Source of the DNA: Anthostomella pinea
Lineage: Eukaryota; Ascomycota; Sordariomycetes; Xylariales; Xylariaceae
Reading direction: 5' to 3'
DNA length: 64,000 nt
Assembly (NCBI GenBank): GCA_963556695.1
Contig: CAUWAG010000006.1
Coordinates: 2,604,001 to 2,668,000, forward strand
Shown: piece after piece, positions 33,671 through 46,500 of the stretch
Layout: the number at the start of each line of letters is the position of its first letter
Numbering within the stretch: position 1 is the stretch's first letter
The notes under the pieces: model-generated
The model's input: only the letters and a program-made list of their open reading frames with translations
What the model was told of the DNA's origin: nothing
Databases searched by the model: none
Program-made: the position numbers and the translations under genes

Positions 33671-36600
33671 ATGGCCGCGGACCCGTTCGACGACGTGCTC
33701 AACGACTTGTCCGGCCAGATTCACGCTAAGCTGGAGAGGAGGGAAATTGCTGAGCTGCGCTTCGCCAGGGTCGGCACCGCTCAAGCCATCTTGCAGGCGT
33801 TCAATCTGCGACGCTTCTTCCAGAGTCTCGTGCCACCTGGCGATTCAGTCGAGGCATTCTTCGGATCCGGTGTTACCGACGACATTCTCATCGCCAGGAC
33901 GACAGACAGAGACCTTTGCAACTTTCTGGCTATTCTGATCTACGCGCCTTGTGGCATCGCATCAGCTAGAGCCTTTACCAAGACGCTTCTTGCCAGCCCC
34001 TCGGAGTCTTGGCCCATTGTTCATGGGAATGGTCGCAGGATTGACCAACTACCGGCAAATCGTCATCAGCTGGAACAGCTGTTTGGACGCCATAGTTTGC
34101 TTGATATCAAAAACTTCCTAGACACGCAGCCATGTTTTTGTCCGATCATCCTCCTGAAGGGAGAGGATGTCCGAGTGACCGATCGCAAGAAGCACCGCCT
34201 CCCTTACTCGTCTGACGAAGTGCACATAGGCACGGGGTCATACGGCGAGGTTTACCGCGTTGAAATTGCCGAAGGTCATACGCTGAACAAGCGCACGTCG
34301 ACGGCAAACACGACGCCTACGCTCTTGGCGCGTAAGGACTTCAAGAAAAGTCGTGAGTTCCAGGATGAGTATGAGATCATCAAGCAGATTCTGTACGCGC
34401 CCGACCGGTCTGACAACATCCTCACAACATATGGGAGTCTCCAGCTCGACGACGACACCTTCAGTCTCTTTATGCCACTGGCACATTGCGATCTCAGGAC
34501 ATGGATGATCGAAACCCCGCGGCCAGCGTCCAGGTCCCAGCGGGCAGACATCATCAGGTGCGCTTCGGAGCTTGCGAGCGGGTTGGAGTTCCTGCACTCA
34601 AAGATAAAGAACCGCGACGGCAACCGATTGGTCTGCTTCCACATGGATCTGAAGCCAGCGAATATTCTGGTCTTTGATAGCAGACATCCAGGGCAACTGA
34701 TATGGAAGATCAGCGACTTCGGCATGTCCCGCGTGAAGGTCACGGCTCACAATAGTGAGTATGATGGCAGGGACAAGGACATGAGCAGTCTATTCCAGAG
34801 AAAGCAGACAGATGCTGCTGCTTCTGGGACGATGAATCTTCGTCTGGACGGTACGTACTTGGCACCCGAATCGAGCACTGCCATGCGGAAGATGAACAAG
34901 GAGAGCGACAATTGGTCTTTGGGCTGTGTCGTCAGTGTCATCTTCACCTTTCTCGAAGAGGGACAAAGGGGCATCAACGAGTATTCGGATGCTCGTGAGG
35001 AGGAATCCAGGCGGCAAGGTTGCGGAAGCGCCGATCGCTTCTTCCTCCTGTCTAAGAGTCTTAAGAAAGCAAAGAACCACCCAGGAGTGAAGGACCAACA
35101 TAGATACCTCATCCGTAAAGCGGGAGGGCGAAGTATAGCAGAGCGCGAGGTGGTGAGGCGCACTTTGAAGTATGTTGAGGATTCGGTACTTCTTCTCGAC
35201 TCTTCCGGCAGGGCGTCTGCACAGGAAATAAGTGATCTTATGTCGGAAGCATCTGCAGATTACCGCAATCTGGATCATCCTCATAGGGGCCAGACCACAT
35301 CAGCTGCAACTGTTCGCCGATGGGCTCGACTTAAATGGATCATTCCTTTCGCCAGGCAGGTGTAAGCTTGCAATTCTCTTGACGCGCCCACACATCCCTT
35401 TATACCGCTTACTATTACTGACTGACCTTACTGTGAAGAGACAATGGGACTGAGGCCCGAGTTCACCGCTGGCCGCTGCCGGGGATCGACATCCTGAAGG
35501 GTTCCGACGTATCCCCCAACGGCAGACTCATAGCATGCTGGACTGATAGGCATATTGTCCTCTATGGTCCGCAGTCCTTCGTACCGCACGAGGGAAAAGC
35601 TTTGCATCCAGTTGCTGAGCACCAGCTCGAAGGATCCGTAGCTTGGAAGAGTATAAAACTTACCGAAAAGTATCTGATTGCTTCTACAAAAGGGAGTAGA
35701 CCATCCGTACGAATAGCTTCCGTGGGAAACTCGAAAGAACTGTAGCTGATCTTTTTCTAGATATATCTCTTTGACCTTGAAGGCGGCAATTTATCTGGCC
35801 CGAACTTTCAGGTCAGCTATGAAATTACCCTTCCAGTTGGCAGCTTCGAAGGACTCCACGAGGTTGCCATATCGCCAGGAGGAGGGACCCTGGCTTGTAT
35901 GGTCCCACGCGATACGCATAGCTCATGGGTTTTCTACGCGCCCATCATGGACCTCGTCCACCACAGAATCGATGGGTAACAATCCTCGTCGAACTAGACT
36001 CAAGCCCACACTGCTAACATGCGGGTAGGAACGACTCAGCAGCTGGATCGCTCTCCAGTAATAAGTTTAAGTACAACATTGGCGCGAAGGAACCGTGGCA
36101 ACACTTTTTAGTGAAGAGTTCCGCTGGTGATGTGACCCATTTGCTGTTTCCCTCCGATGGAACTCTCTGCGCAGTTGCACAGCCAGCGACCAGTGCTAGT
36201 AGTCAGGAGCACTGCATCCGGATCTCGTCTATGTCCCTCGGCACCAAGAAGGTCACGACCCTACCGATTGAGAATCCGCTCAACACCGGATCCAGGGTAA
36301 GTCTCCATGAACCCCTTGGTAAGAGATGCAACGACTAAGGGCGTGCGAAGGATCTGGACAGCAGCAACTCAGGAAACTTGTTCACAGCTCTGGCGGCTTT
36401 GAACCACGAACGAGCATACGCCATCATGCTTTACGAGAAAGAGCTTCTTGTGCGCAACTTTGAGCAGTCCAGCGAAGTATTTGACGGCCAAACGTCCTTC
36501 AAGAACTATCAGATCGTCGAGCTCCTGGCGGGCGGGCATGATCCACGAGTCTTTGCCCTGGGGTCGAAATCTGGGAACAACATGATGCTGCTATTGGAGC

Positions 36601-36863
36601 TGCCGCTTCCACATCTGCTGAGGAACGGAAGCGTGCGTGAGATAGCAAAACTGCCCGACTTTCGCTACAAGGGCAAGTTCTCCGCAAAACTTTCCGCCAC
36701 ACGAAGTACGGCCCAGCAGAGAGCTGGCAGAATCAGCGGAGTTAGCCGCGACGAGGAAGGTTACGATGCGAGCGCAGATGGTGAAGGTGTGCTGACTTTT
36801 ACGATATCCGTATTCGCTCTTAGTCAGCCAGCGATATACACAATCCAGCTTCCCACGTCATGA
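33671..36863 (+). CDS. Protein kinase fused to a C-terminal beta-propeller-like region
   Basis: Exons: 33671-35361, 35439-35706, 35761-35975, 36029-36296, 36351-36863, giving 984 residues with all four introns in phase. The N-terminal 175 residues carry no named domain. The kinase domain follows: GTGSYGEVY near 187, the Lys in LLARKDFK, HMDLKPANIL near 323, SDFGMS near 348 and GTYLAPES. All catalytic residues are present. From about residue 565 the sequence continues with propeller-like repeats, such as DVSPNGRLIACWTDRHIVLY, YLFDLEGGNLSG, HEVAISPGGGTLACM and HLLFPSDGTLCAV, ending in LSQPAIYTIQLPTS. This suggests a cytosolic receptor-like kinase with a ligand- or protein-binding propeller. The stop lies 49 bases from that of the convergent CorA-like gene. 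The intron at 35707-35760 (GTACGA donor) is the least certain. The substrate and pathway are unknown. Confidence 0.8.
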
Positions 36864-36912
36864 TAGAACCAACTAATCGATAGATACCCCCAAAACGGCT
36901 CATCCGCAGATT

Positions 36913-38500
36913 TCACACAGGTGCACTTTCGAACTTCATGCGATTACCCCCTTTCATCGTGAGACGACGGGTCAGTCCTCTCCAGTCCACGATGTGTACC
37001 TTGGGTGACATCCGACGGACAACCGAGTCGTCGTGGTGTAGCACCCAGTAATACACGGAAAATGTCATTGCCGTCAGCGCGATTGATGTAACGATGTAGA
37101 TCCAGATCGTGGGAGTGCTGACAATGCGTCCGACCTGCTGGTCGAGGTCAAAGAAGTTCATACCGAAGAAGGTCTGCAGGTTCTTAGCTCAATAACTGGC
37201 CCACAAGTTAAGAGACATCCAGCTGCGTACTCACGGCGACGAAGGATGCAGGCAGGTAGAAGAGGGTCAGTGTAGTCAAGAACACGGCCGACTTGTTGAG
37301 TTGCAGCATGCTACCGTTCTGCTCCTTGGCGACGATCTGGTCCCCGAACGAGAGAGTGTCGGACAGGAGCTGTGCGGTGGTCTGCGACCGTCGATGCAGG
37401 GACGTCGCGGTGCGCGAGCACGCCTGGGCACGGCGGCGGTAGTTCTCGAGCTGGAGGACGACTGCGGCCGTGGGTAACGGCCCTACTCCCGCTGCTGCCC
37501 GGTCTTGACCAAAGACGGACACCAGCTCGCGCAGGACATCCTCTCCGTGCGACAGGAACTGCGGAATCTGCAGGAAGCGGTTCTCGAGACTGACCAGGGC
37601 GCTCAGGTTGTCGTAGCCCACGCGCAGGGGCTCCTCGATGAAGGTGGCGAACGTGGTGTTGGCCCGAGGGGGTTTCAGCATACGAAGACCCAGAAACATT
37701 GCATCGAATCGGTACTCACGATGGGGAGAAGCTTGAGTTCCAGTGAGGCGATGTAAGGCCTCCACGCGGGATAGTACGCCGCGAACAGGACCTCGTGAAT
37801 CCATGAAGGGTTTCGCAACTTCGCGGGAGCATCATCGCCGCCGGCCAACAGGAGCTCCTTTGCTTTCTGGTGTGCCGCCGAGTTTGGCGTGCAGCTGAAC
37901 AGGACCGACACGCTCTTGGCCGTGGCGGTATCGAAGCTGTGGTAGAGACCGCTTTGGCGGAGAGCCCATTCACGGCCACCGGACTTGAGTTCCGGATACC
38001 GAATCGTATAGCTGATCTCTATGATCCGTGAGTACTGCGCACATGGCCTTTGCCCCCGGGATACAGATCTAAGGATGATATTTACCAGTAGTTGTGCCCG
38101 TCCTGTTTATGGTGACTGGCTGGCAGTAGTTTTCTTCGACGTCGTCGTTGCGATAGTAGAAGCACGATGTGATGTCCCGGAATGAATCGTGTGCATCGTG
38201 TTTGGACACGAGCAGCTCGAGCAGCGGCTGCGTGATTTGCAGGGGGCTCCACGATGTACGCTGACAGATTGACCTTTGAATTCCATTAGCGAAACAAGCC
38301 GCAGTTAACAGTGTCAAGCACACGTACGCGAACCGATGCGAGTACTTATCGCAATCGGCGCTGTTGAGGTGCACCTCTATCTCGTCGGCGGTGGACCATT
38401 GCCGACGACTTGTCGCTCCATCACGATGCAATATGTCTATGAGCTTGATAGGTCCAGCGACCTCTTCGACGAAGCATCGCCTTGGCTGGGACATTGCCAT
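36913..38500 (-). CDS. CorA-like divalent-cation transporter, fungal type
   Basis: Minus-strand exons: 38328-38500, 38086-38273, 37720-38018, 37235-37633, 36913-37173, giving 439 residues. The first part is a soluble cytosolic domain without named motifs (EVHLNSADCDKYSHRF, SYTIRYPELK). A long helical stretch follows (SALVSLENRFLQIPQFLSH, then RRRAQACSRTATSLHRRSQT, KEQNGSMLQLNKSAVF). The C-terminus has the CorA hallmark: helix TLTLFYLPASFVATFFGMN with the GMN-like signature near 357-359, then a second helix (IYIVTSIALTAMTFSVYYW). Family members carry Mg2+ or related ions, but many fungal versions are uncharacterised. Introns at 37174-37234 and 38019-38085 are clear. The one at 37634-37719 uses a GTGAGT donor with an acceptor (CGAG) that is less certain. 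The gene is convergent with the kinase gene. Confidence 0.82.
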
Positions 38501-39738
38501 TGAAAGATAGAACGTAGTTAACGAGACAGTTACATCAGACGCCGTACATTAGATAGATAGGTAGCGTGAGGCGGCGGCCTCTTTGATTAAATCCCTTGAG
38601 CCCACTGTTACTTTCTGAGCTGAACCCGAACCCTCAGCTTTGAGCCCCAAGCTGCCAAGGCGTTATTCTCCTTCTTCTGCATTGCCACCGAGAATGCGCC
38701 ACGCTCGGTAAGGAAAGAAGCGGTAGTCGGTATGCACGCATGCATGCAAAGCGTTCGCATCTCACTGATTGTTGTCCCTTATCCCACTAAATACGCGTGT
38801 CAGCCGATGCGAGAGAAATGCCTGCAAGTCTGCCAGGTAGGCTTTATATAAGGCTCAACGGCTTCTTTACCTGATTTCGTCCTGTCGCTAATGTCAGCCT
38901 CGAGCTATAGGTACCCAGCAAATATAGGGGCACACTCACCTCTGTCACCTCTCTTGGGACGGTGAAACACCACTGATCATCCCTCAACTACAGCGCCTGT
39001 GTCAGCCCGCAGCCTCTAAAGCGACTAGCTGGGAGTGTCAGTTACGGCTTACCCGGATGTTGAAATCTGCCTGGCCCGGGAATAGCCGGGCGAGGAGCCT
39101 CGAGAGATTTTCCTCCTTGAGATAGCGCGACTTGGCGCTCTGCGTGACTGACATTGCGCTCTGGTGTGGTTGGTGTCTGTCTTTTGAAGAGATGACTATC
39201 GCCTATCTTCCTCTGTACAGAGTGTTACAGCTAGCGCCGCGCTGGGTCTTGTATCGACACAGAACCGAGGCTTCTGGGCAATAAGTATTGTTGCGCGGTG
39301 GGATGTGGTGACTGTCCCCGGCCAGCAATGTGACTCTGACACGTCCTAACGGAGACTCGAGGCGCATAAGATTCCGTGGAGGCGTTTCTAGGCTGACAGC
39401 AGCAGGTCAGCTGAATCAGACGGCGTCACTTTACCGAGATGTGTGTGACACAAGTGACAAGTCGCCCAAGCAGTCGTTCTGGTGGCAACCTTGGTCTATT
39501 GGCGGCCTCACGGCTCACGCTGCCGCCGCAGCATGATGGGGGCGGGCTGGCGGGCTGGGCGATGTGCGCAGCCACCTTGCCACCACGAGTGACAAGTGAG
39601 CTCACTGTTTCAATCAGCTGAACGAAGCAGAGCCTCGCGAACAACGACAAAAGGCTCTGGGGCGACTCAGCATGTATCCTGCAGTATCTCACCTTCATCC
39701 ACTAATTCGAGTCTTGCAGCGACTGAGTAATTGATCTG
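38501..39738. promoter_or_regulatory. Divergent intergenic region (CorA-like and permease genes)
   Basis: This 1.2 kb region lies between two divergent start codons. No ORF of note is present. It contains GCATGCATGC near 38738 and a CACGTACG-type site inside the first intron side. Shared regulation is possible but not shown. Confidence 0.35.
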
Positions 39739-42473
39739 ATGTCGCCAAAGATGGCACGTTTCAATCTGGCCCCGAGCCAACAGGAGGGTTTTGACCACAG
39801 ACCGAGGTCTGCGCCCGAGTGGACGGAACATAGCTCCTCAATCCAACTGCAACAGGTGTCTACAGACGCGACTCCATCTCCCACGTCCCGATCTACGAAT
39901 CAAGTCGAACCACAGCCCCCGTCGATGAAGGATGAAGGACACAGCGGAAACGACGATGTGCACATCTACGAGGACTTGGCGCCGGCTAAGGCGAAGACGA
40001 AGAAGGGAAGGACGACTCACAGGAAACTGCTCCCAGTCCAAGTGGTTGTGAGTACGATTGGGTCGGGCAGCGGACATGATGAATAAGTACTGACCAAGCA
40101 GATGATCACCGTCAATGCGACGTTGGGAACAGGCTTGTGGTATGTAAACAAACATCACCTGCACTTCTCTTAGCTGATGTTTCAACAGTGAGTAACATCG
40201 TCAGGCCTTGCCGGCGTCTTTCAAGATCGCGTGTCACGGGAATTAATACGGGACATCCATACACCAGACTGGCGCGGAGGACAGATTCTGGAGCTAGGTG
40301 GCCCGTTGGCTGTCATCCTATCCTTCCTCTTGCTCGGGATACTGGCATGGGCCGTGATGCAATGCATCACCGAGTTGCTCTGCATCTGGCCTATTCCCAG
40401 CGCGCTGGCAGTGTTCGTCCGTGAATTCGTAGACGTCGAATTGGGAATGACTGTCGGAATAGCATACTGGTGAGACGAGCTCTGGTTCGAAGACGATGGA
40501 GCCCCTCTGAGTCCTGACTTGCAAAAGGTTCACCTACTCTGTCTCGTTTGCTGCGTTGGTCGCCGCCTCTGCGGCAGAGATACACTACTGGTCAAACTCA
40601 GCAGGTCTTGACGCAGGCGTGCTTTACTTGCTCGTGCCGCTCATATTGGTTGTTATCAACTCGTTCGGCATAGAGGTACGGGCTTCCAGCAGCTATATCT
40701 TTGGGTCCCGAGCAGGCCACCGACTAACAATACCAACAGCTTTACGGGTGGTTCGAGGTCGCTACTGGGGCTGTAAAACTGCTCTTCTTCGTCGTGATCA
40801 TCTTCTCGATGATCGCTTTTGGTATGGGCTTTTCTTCTGCTTAAGCTATGCCACATCGAATACCCTACTGATGAAGCCTTATAGCGGACCAGGGTCCTCG
40901 ACCGTCGAATGGCAAAAGCAGTAGGTTGCTGCTCCGTCCCCCAAGAATGTCCTCTGACGCTTGATACCAGACTGGGACAATGCTACGGCGTTTGATGATG
41001 CAGCCGCAGATAACTGGGTGACCGCCTTATTGTTAGTCACGCCAAGGCTTTCCCTACAGAAGCTCAAGGCTGACCCTCATGTCTAGTATCTGTCTGTCCA
41101 CTGCTACCTTTGCTTATGTCGGAGTTGAGGTACCGGCAGCGTGTGCCCTCGAGGCCAGAGCAACACAAACCAGACGCAGCCCGTCGGACACTTCGCAGAC
41201 GATAAGCAACGCCTTCAGCATTGGAGAAACCGTTCGGTTCGCGTCGAAATACGTTTCATTCCTCGCTTGCATCGCGTATACCCTTAGTGGTATTCTGGTA
41301 TCTCTTAGCATCCCTAGGGATGACTGCAAGCTGCCCCGACCGGGCTGGCTGGGCAGGCCCGTAGGCTGCCTTGTCTCGGGCAGCAAGGACGAGTCGACCT
41401 CGGCCTTCGTCCTGGTTGCGCTCGAACACGGCATGGCAGATCTGGCTTCTGCATTCAACGTGTTCCTGGTCATGACTGCGCTCTCATGCGCAAACACGAA
41501 TCTGTATGTCGCGTCGAGGACTCTGTTCGGCTTGACGAATCAGATCGACGGGGGCCGTGGTCAGCCGTGGTACCTGCGAGCTCTGGCTTGGGTTGGAAGG
41601 ACCAACAGCCACAGGGTGCCGATCCGGGCTATGGCATTGTCCGCGATCGCTTTCTGCTGGGTCCCTTTCTTGCAACTTCGTGGAGAGAGCCAGGGGGCGG
41701 ACGAGCCACCTCAAACTGTGATGGACGACGAAAGTTCGGTAGATACTGTGGCGGGGATCAACGTGGTGTGTATTACATGAATATGGAGCCGAATTCTAGC
41801 TAGGTGCTAACATTCGAACAGTTCGTCGGGGTCCTGGCCGAAATGGGCTCTGTAGGCGTGTTGATTGTCTGGGCTTGCGAGTGCTGGGCTTTTATTCGTT
41901 ACTACCACTGGCAAGTAAACGATCTCCAGAGGACTGGGAAGCAGGCTGCTAACGTTGAGCAGCATCAACAAGCACAAGGACGAGCTCAAGGAGCACAATG
42001 TGCCCCATGTGCGCCGTTGGGACGACGAGCACGAGCATGACTACCCCTATCGAAGCAACGGGCAGCCTGTTCTTGCCTACTTGGCACTAGCCAGCTGCCT
42101 GTTTATCCTCTTTGTGGCCAACGGGGCTTCGTTATGGAACGGGTTCCATGTCCAACCGTTCCTCTCGTCATATCTCATTGTGAGTTGGCCGTACTCTCGT
42201 CATTGGACTAGGGGCTTCTAACAAAGTGTCTAGGTCATTGTTTTCCTACTGCTATGGGCTACACTCAAAGTCTTGAGACAGGCGAGGTGGTCGCTCGTCG
42301 ATCTCTCCGACCCGGACACAGCTATCAGGACCATACGCGGCTTGCACCAGTACAGTTTTGCTGGGTTACAGACCGAGCCTACATCGTCGGGGCCCGGATT
42401 ACGGTCATCGTTTTGGCCACTTCCTTCTTCAATAATCAATCGATTCGATAGGAAGGGCCGAGAGCCTGTATGA
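39739..42473 (+). CDS. Amino-acid permease (APC superfamily, fungal), with a suspect splice donor
   Basis: Exons: 39739-40047, 40102-40138, 40268-40469, 40528-40675, 40740-40821, 40885-40920, 40971-41031, 41087-41765, 41822-41910, 41963-42179, 42234-42473, giving 699 residues. A polar N-terminus of about 100 residues precedes the membrane core: ITVNATLGTGLY, then WRGGQILELGGPLAV, IAYWFTYSVSFAALVAAS, VPLILVVINSFGIE, GVEVPAACALEARA, FLVMTALSCANTNLYVASRT and FLSSYLIVIVFLLLW. These are hallmarks of amino-acid/polyamine permeases that import substrate with protons. Two oddities occur. To keep the frame, exon 2 must end at 40138 before GGTATG instead of GT, so there is one extra G or a frameshift. 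Intron 41911-41962 is a GC-AG intron (GCAAGT donor, GCTAAC branch). If the donor problem is real, the gene may be impaired. Confidence 0.8.
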
Positions 42474-44129
42474 ATATGTTTTCTTCGTTGACGGATCTTT
42501 GAGGGACCGTTGGATCAAAGCCGATTTACAGTCTGTTATATTGCAGGTTCTATTGGGAAAGATCCTACACTCCAACGACGGCGCTTATAAGTTATAATAA
42601 AGATGTGACGGATAGATCGGGCGCTAGCTCCTACTTACTCGCATGCATGCGCATCCATCTACTGACTGCATGTACGCACCCGGGCTGCTTACGGCAGCCC
42701 CCAAGTGTATTACGCGACGATCACTGGCCGACTGGGTGGGAAATAGGATTTGACGAACATCACATCTGAGTCTTACGCAGTAGTTCGTTCTCTGCTCACC
42801 CACATTGCCACCCCCTTGCCGACACCGCGGTTCGACCATCTAACGCATCACCATTCCGCGGAACAATTGATTGGCTTGATCATATTAGAGCGCGCAATCA
42901 TGAAGGCTGTGTCGGGACTCACATAGTTGTTACTTATCATTTAGGCAGGGACAATAGGTTCTAGGCAACTTGATCTCATAAAACATTAAATGCTGTCAAT
43001 GCTTAGGGAATCCAACATTCGTATCACATTATTGCAACCGAGAGGGAGGCAGTCATTGTTATCGACCAGGCATCTCTACAGCGACGTCATATGCCGAAAA
43101 CTCAATCTTCTCATCAACTCCTGATTGGGAGAAACGCTTCAGATTCAAGGCATGGCTCTCCGATCCGAATACTACAAAACTCATCTGGTGACCGTGGCTC
43201 TGTATATTTTCCACGAGCAGCCATGTACCAAGAAGGGAGAGAACTTGTTGCAAGCGACAAGGGAAATGCTTTCTACATAACCTGATGCAAACTTCAAGCA
43301 ACAGAATCTCGGGGTTGATGGTCGTTTATATACCAGGCGTCTTACAAAGGCGCATTACCTCAAGCTGAATATACCGGCCAAGATGGGATTTGGCATCACG
43401 GTGGAGTCACCTACGGGCCACGAGGAGGTCCCCCATTACGTTGAGTCGCCACCAGCACTCTCCGACTGGATTGTGCCGAATCTGGGAGTTCCGCCGGAGC
43501 GGACTATAGCCAGGAATTAATTCGACAATATTTCCATGCAAGATGGGCGATGTGCTCGGGACTGCTACTTGGGAGAATTGCTACCGATGCAAGTGACGCG
43601 GTGGAGGCAAACAATTGCTCGAAGAATGCTCCGGAAATGAGATTTCGCGATGCGATCGAAGGCGGATAGATCCAGGAAAGGGCACTTGGTGGAGCCTTGA
43701 CGATAGGTACAGGTACGTACCGGCACAGGCTGCGTGCAATGCTGGTCGCCAACGATGGATGGACTCAATTGAATATGTTGGGAGAAGAAGGAATGACGTA
43801 TATGTGCTCAAATATTTACAGACCAGGTCGGAGAGAGCCCCAGGGGGCAGCTGCAGCCGTGCGTGACCCCTATTAGCCCCTGAATGTGGCTACGCTGTCA
43901 GGGGGCACGTCGGCGCTTGGGGCCCTATTCTCCCATGCCTCAGTCGATGCCAAGAGCACGGAATAGAGGCTTGATCAGCTGCCTCCAAGGTCCCAGAAGG
44001 ACACTGTTATATACAAAAAGACCGTGTCCCTGTCCAGATTGATATCCCTCCTCCCCTAACAACAAAAGGAAAGCCGGGATGGCGAGCGGTCGAACAACTC
44101 GGACATTGGCGGGCTAGTAGCGTACGTGA
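42474..44129. other. Intergenic region, no gene seen
   Basis: This is 1.65 kb with short ORFs on both strands, all without domains. The segment carries the 3' ends of the permease gene (plus) and of the secreted-protein gene (minus). Confidence 0.5.
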
Positions 44130-44718
44130 TCACTCACCACCCCCAAATGCCCCAATTCCGTGCAGGATGCCCTCGAGCACTCCGTCACCGGCAGAAGCCG
44201 CACCCTCACCAGGGTCGGGGCCCTCCTTTCCGGTAAACGCACACGCAATGTTGATGCCAGGCTCGGAGCCGGACCGGAGGGCGTGGCTGACGCGCGCCGC
44301 GGTGCAGGCCTCGCTCGTGTGGAAGGTCAGGGCGCAGCCGTTGATGTCGGACTCCACGTGGTACTTGTTCTCGGTTGGGGCGCAGCCGTTCAGGTTCAGG
44401 TGGTTCCAGACGCGGTCCGCCTTGATCTGGTTGCCGGCGTCTTTTACCACAACGTACCAGTACTGGACTACGGGCTAGAGAGCTGAGAGTTAGTAACGAG
44501 GTACGTCTTGGGCTTGGCAGGGGTCGGTCGTTCGCCTAACTTACATCGTTGGTGACCGTCTCCCAGGTGTTGTAGCAGGAGACCCCCGGGGGGTTGGATG
44601 CGGGATATCCACCACCACGAGCGACGACTTTCTCGGGGGCGTTGGGGACGGCAGCGCCGAGGGACTGGGAGATGAAGATGTTTGCCAGGGCGGCGAGGAC
44701 TGTGGTAGAGGCGAACAT
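44130..44718 (-). CDS. Small secreted cysteine-containing protein
   Basis: Minus-strand model: 44545-44718 then 44130-44474, giving 172 residues, with an intron 44475-44544 (GTAAGT donor, CTCTAG acceptor). A signal peptide (TVLAALANIFISQSLGAAV) is followed by a compact domain with five Cys: GVSCYNTWE, LNGCAPTE, INGCALTF, SEACTAARV and IACAFTG. The C-terminus is Gly-rich (EGAASAGDGVLEGILHGIG) and ends GGGE. No enzyme motif is seen, and size and layout fit an effector-like or wall-associated protein. A second donor-like GTGAGT overlaps the stop codon, so a further small 3' exon cannot be excluded. Its role is unknown. Confidence 0.72.
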
Positions 44719-46500
44719 GATGATGGGTTGAAGAGGGCGTTGAAGTGTCGGAAAGATAGGCAGTAATGACTATCGTGCTGGAATCGGCGGTTGCAGTGCT
44801 GTGCAATGCTGGTAGACTGTAGAGGCTGATGTTTGATCTGTGTCTGACTGAACTGCTGAGAGAGAGGGAGGGAGGAGGCTGCTGCTTTGTATCCCGTCTT
44901 GGCGTCCCTGAGGACTCTCGTAGGGTGCTGTTTTGACATCACGTCATGGCACGCTTTCTTTCGCTCTCGCGGCCTCAGCAGGCTACAGGCTTGACAGACA
45001 AAGGTCACAAAGTACAGACCGTATATTCCTCCGAGGATCTCAGAGGCTGTATTGGTATGGCGGAGGTATCTTCAAACTTTGTACAGCCGTACGTAACTAT
45101 ACGAGGACTATACGTATCTAGAAGTACCAACGGTACTATGAAGACCTATCAAGTACATACCTCAAGAAGATCGACTAGAACCACCTGCTATGTTTGATTA
45201 GAGGGTTAAATTTGGATCTTACTTGGTGTGTGAGAACATAGAAGCTGACGGTGAAGCTGAAACGCAATGTATCTCTAGGCAAGCTGCAGCCAGTGTCCTG
45301 ATTGAAAACCCAATGAAAGAGGCGGCACGGCGTTTGTGACGACGGGGCTTGGCGCGGAGTGTGTGGCACTGACGACGGGGCTTGGCACGGCTGACGATCA
45401 TCGGCTGACGGCCGGAGCGTTCATCTCCACATCCGGAATGGCGCTCCAGCCCTGGAGACCCTGGAGGGTGTGGACTATAGGACTCAGCCGCGTCCATAAG
45501 CGGCTTGACTATCTATACGAGAACGGCCGATATATTTATCCCAGCAGACCCAGACGGCAATTTACAGCCCGCGGGGGTGGCTTGATGAACTGTCGATGAA
45601 TCGACGCAGGGTCGTGGAAGCGGCTGTTTGGCCAATCAAACAAAGCCGGAACTGCCACCCGCGCAGTAAGCACCAGTTCTATTTTTATAGCGACCACGTT
45701 ACCATAAACTCAAGCTTGTTTTAAGTGCGGCGGCTGAAGACCATGCATGAGATCAGTCAAGGGTCCCTCCCCATCAGGGGCTGAAGCCTCGACGGGCTGG
45801 AGGCACGACCGTGTGTGTATCATTTAGTTACAACATCTTGACTATGCTGGATCTTGAGTTCTATTGTCTACACCATGAGTGAGATTAAGAAGGGAATCTA
45901 AGCTACTCTTGGCGATGGAAGGATGCGGGCATCATCGAAGGATTATCTTGACCTCGGGAGATAACGTTACCTTAATGCTAATACAGTGGACTGCGATGGG
46001 AACGCCCCCTAGCCAGGCATGGGACTTTTACGACTTATTGCAGGGATTGAAGCGGCATGGCGTCAGGTATGTAAGCGCAGGATCGACCGCTTATCGTCAT
46101 GTCAAGGCCGATTGAAGCAACAACCGAGTGGAAGGGATGACAAGCAGTGAACTCTCGTGTTGCGGAAATGGGTGTCTACCGAGTTATCCATCTGCGCTAA
46201 ATACTTGTGTCGTCACGGCGGGGAAGCAGCCTGGTGGAATAGTACAATAAACAATACATGATGCGAGGACGAGACAGAGTAGGTGGGCATTGATTGCCCA
46301 TTTGCCCATTCTAGGTCAGACATCCGGTCTCGTCCTAGTCGCACAGATTCGGCAATTCCTCAATGTAAAAGCTGTACAGTATTACCACCCGCGTATATTG
46401 ACATAGCATGAGACCATATCCCTGACTACGCCACCCGCCTCCTCGAGGATGGGGCTGTGTGTCATAGATATCTTTACTGGATCTGTCGTCGGCATCTCTA
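44719..46500. other. Intergenic region, no gene seen
   Basis: This is 1.8 kb containing the promoter of the minus-strand secreted gene and the 3' flank of the carboxypeptidase gene. A direct repeat with the core GACGGGGCTTGGC occurs at 45340-45352 and 45374-45386. No gene is seen. Confidence 0.5.
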
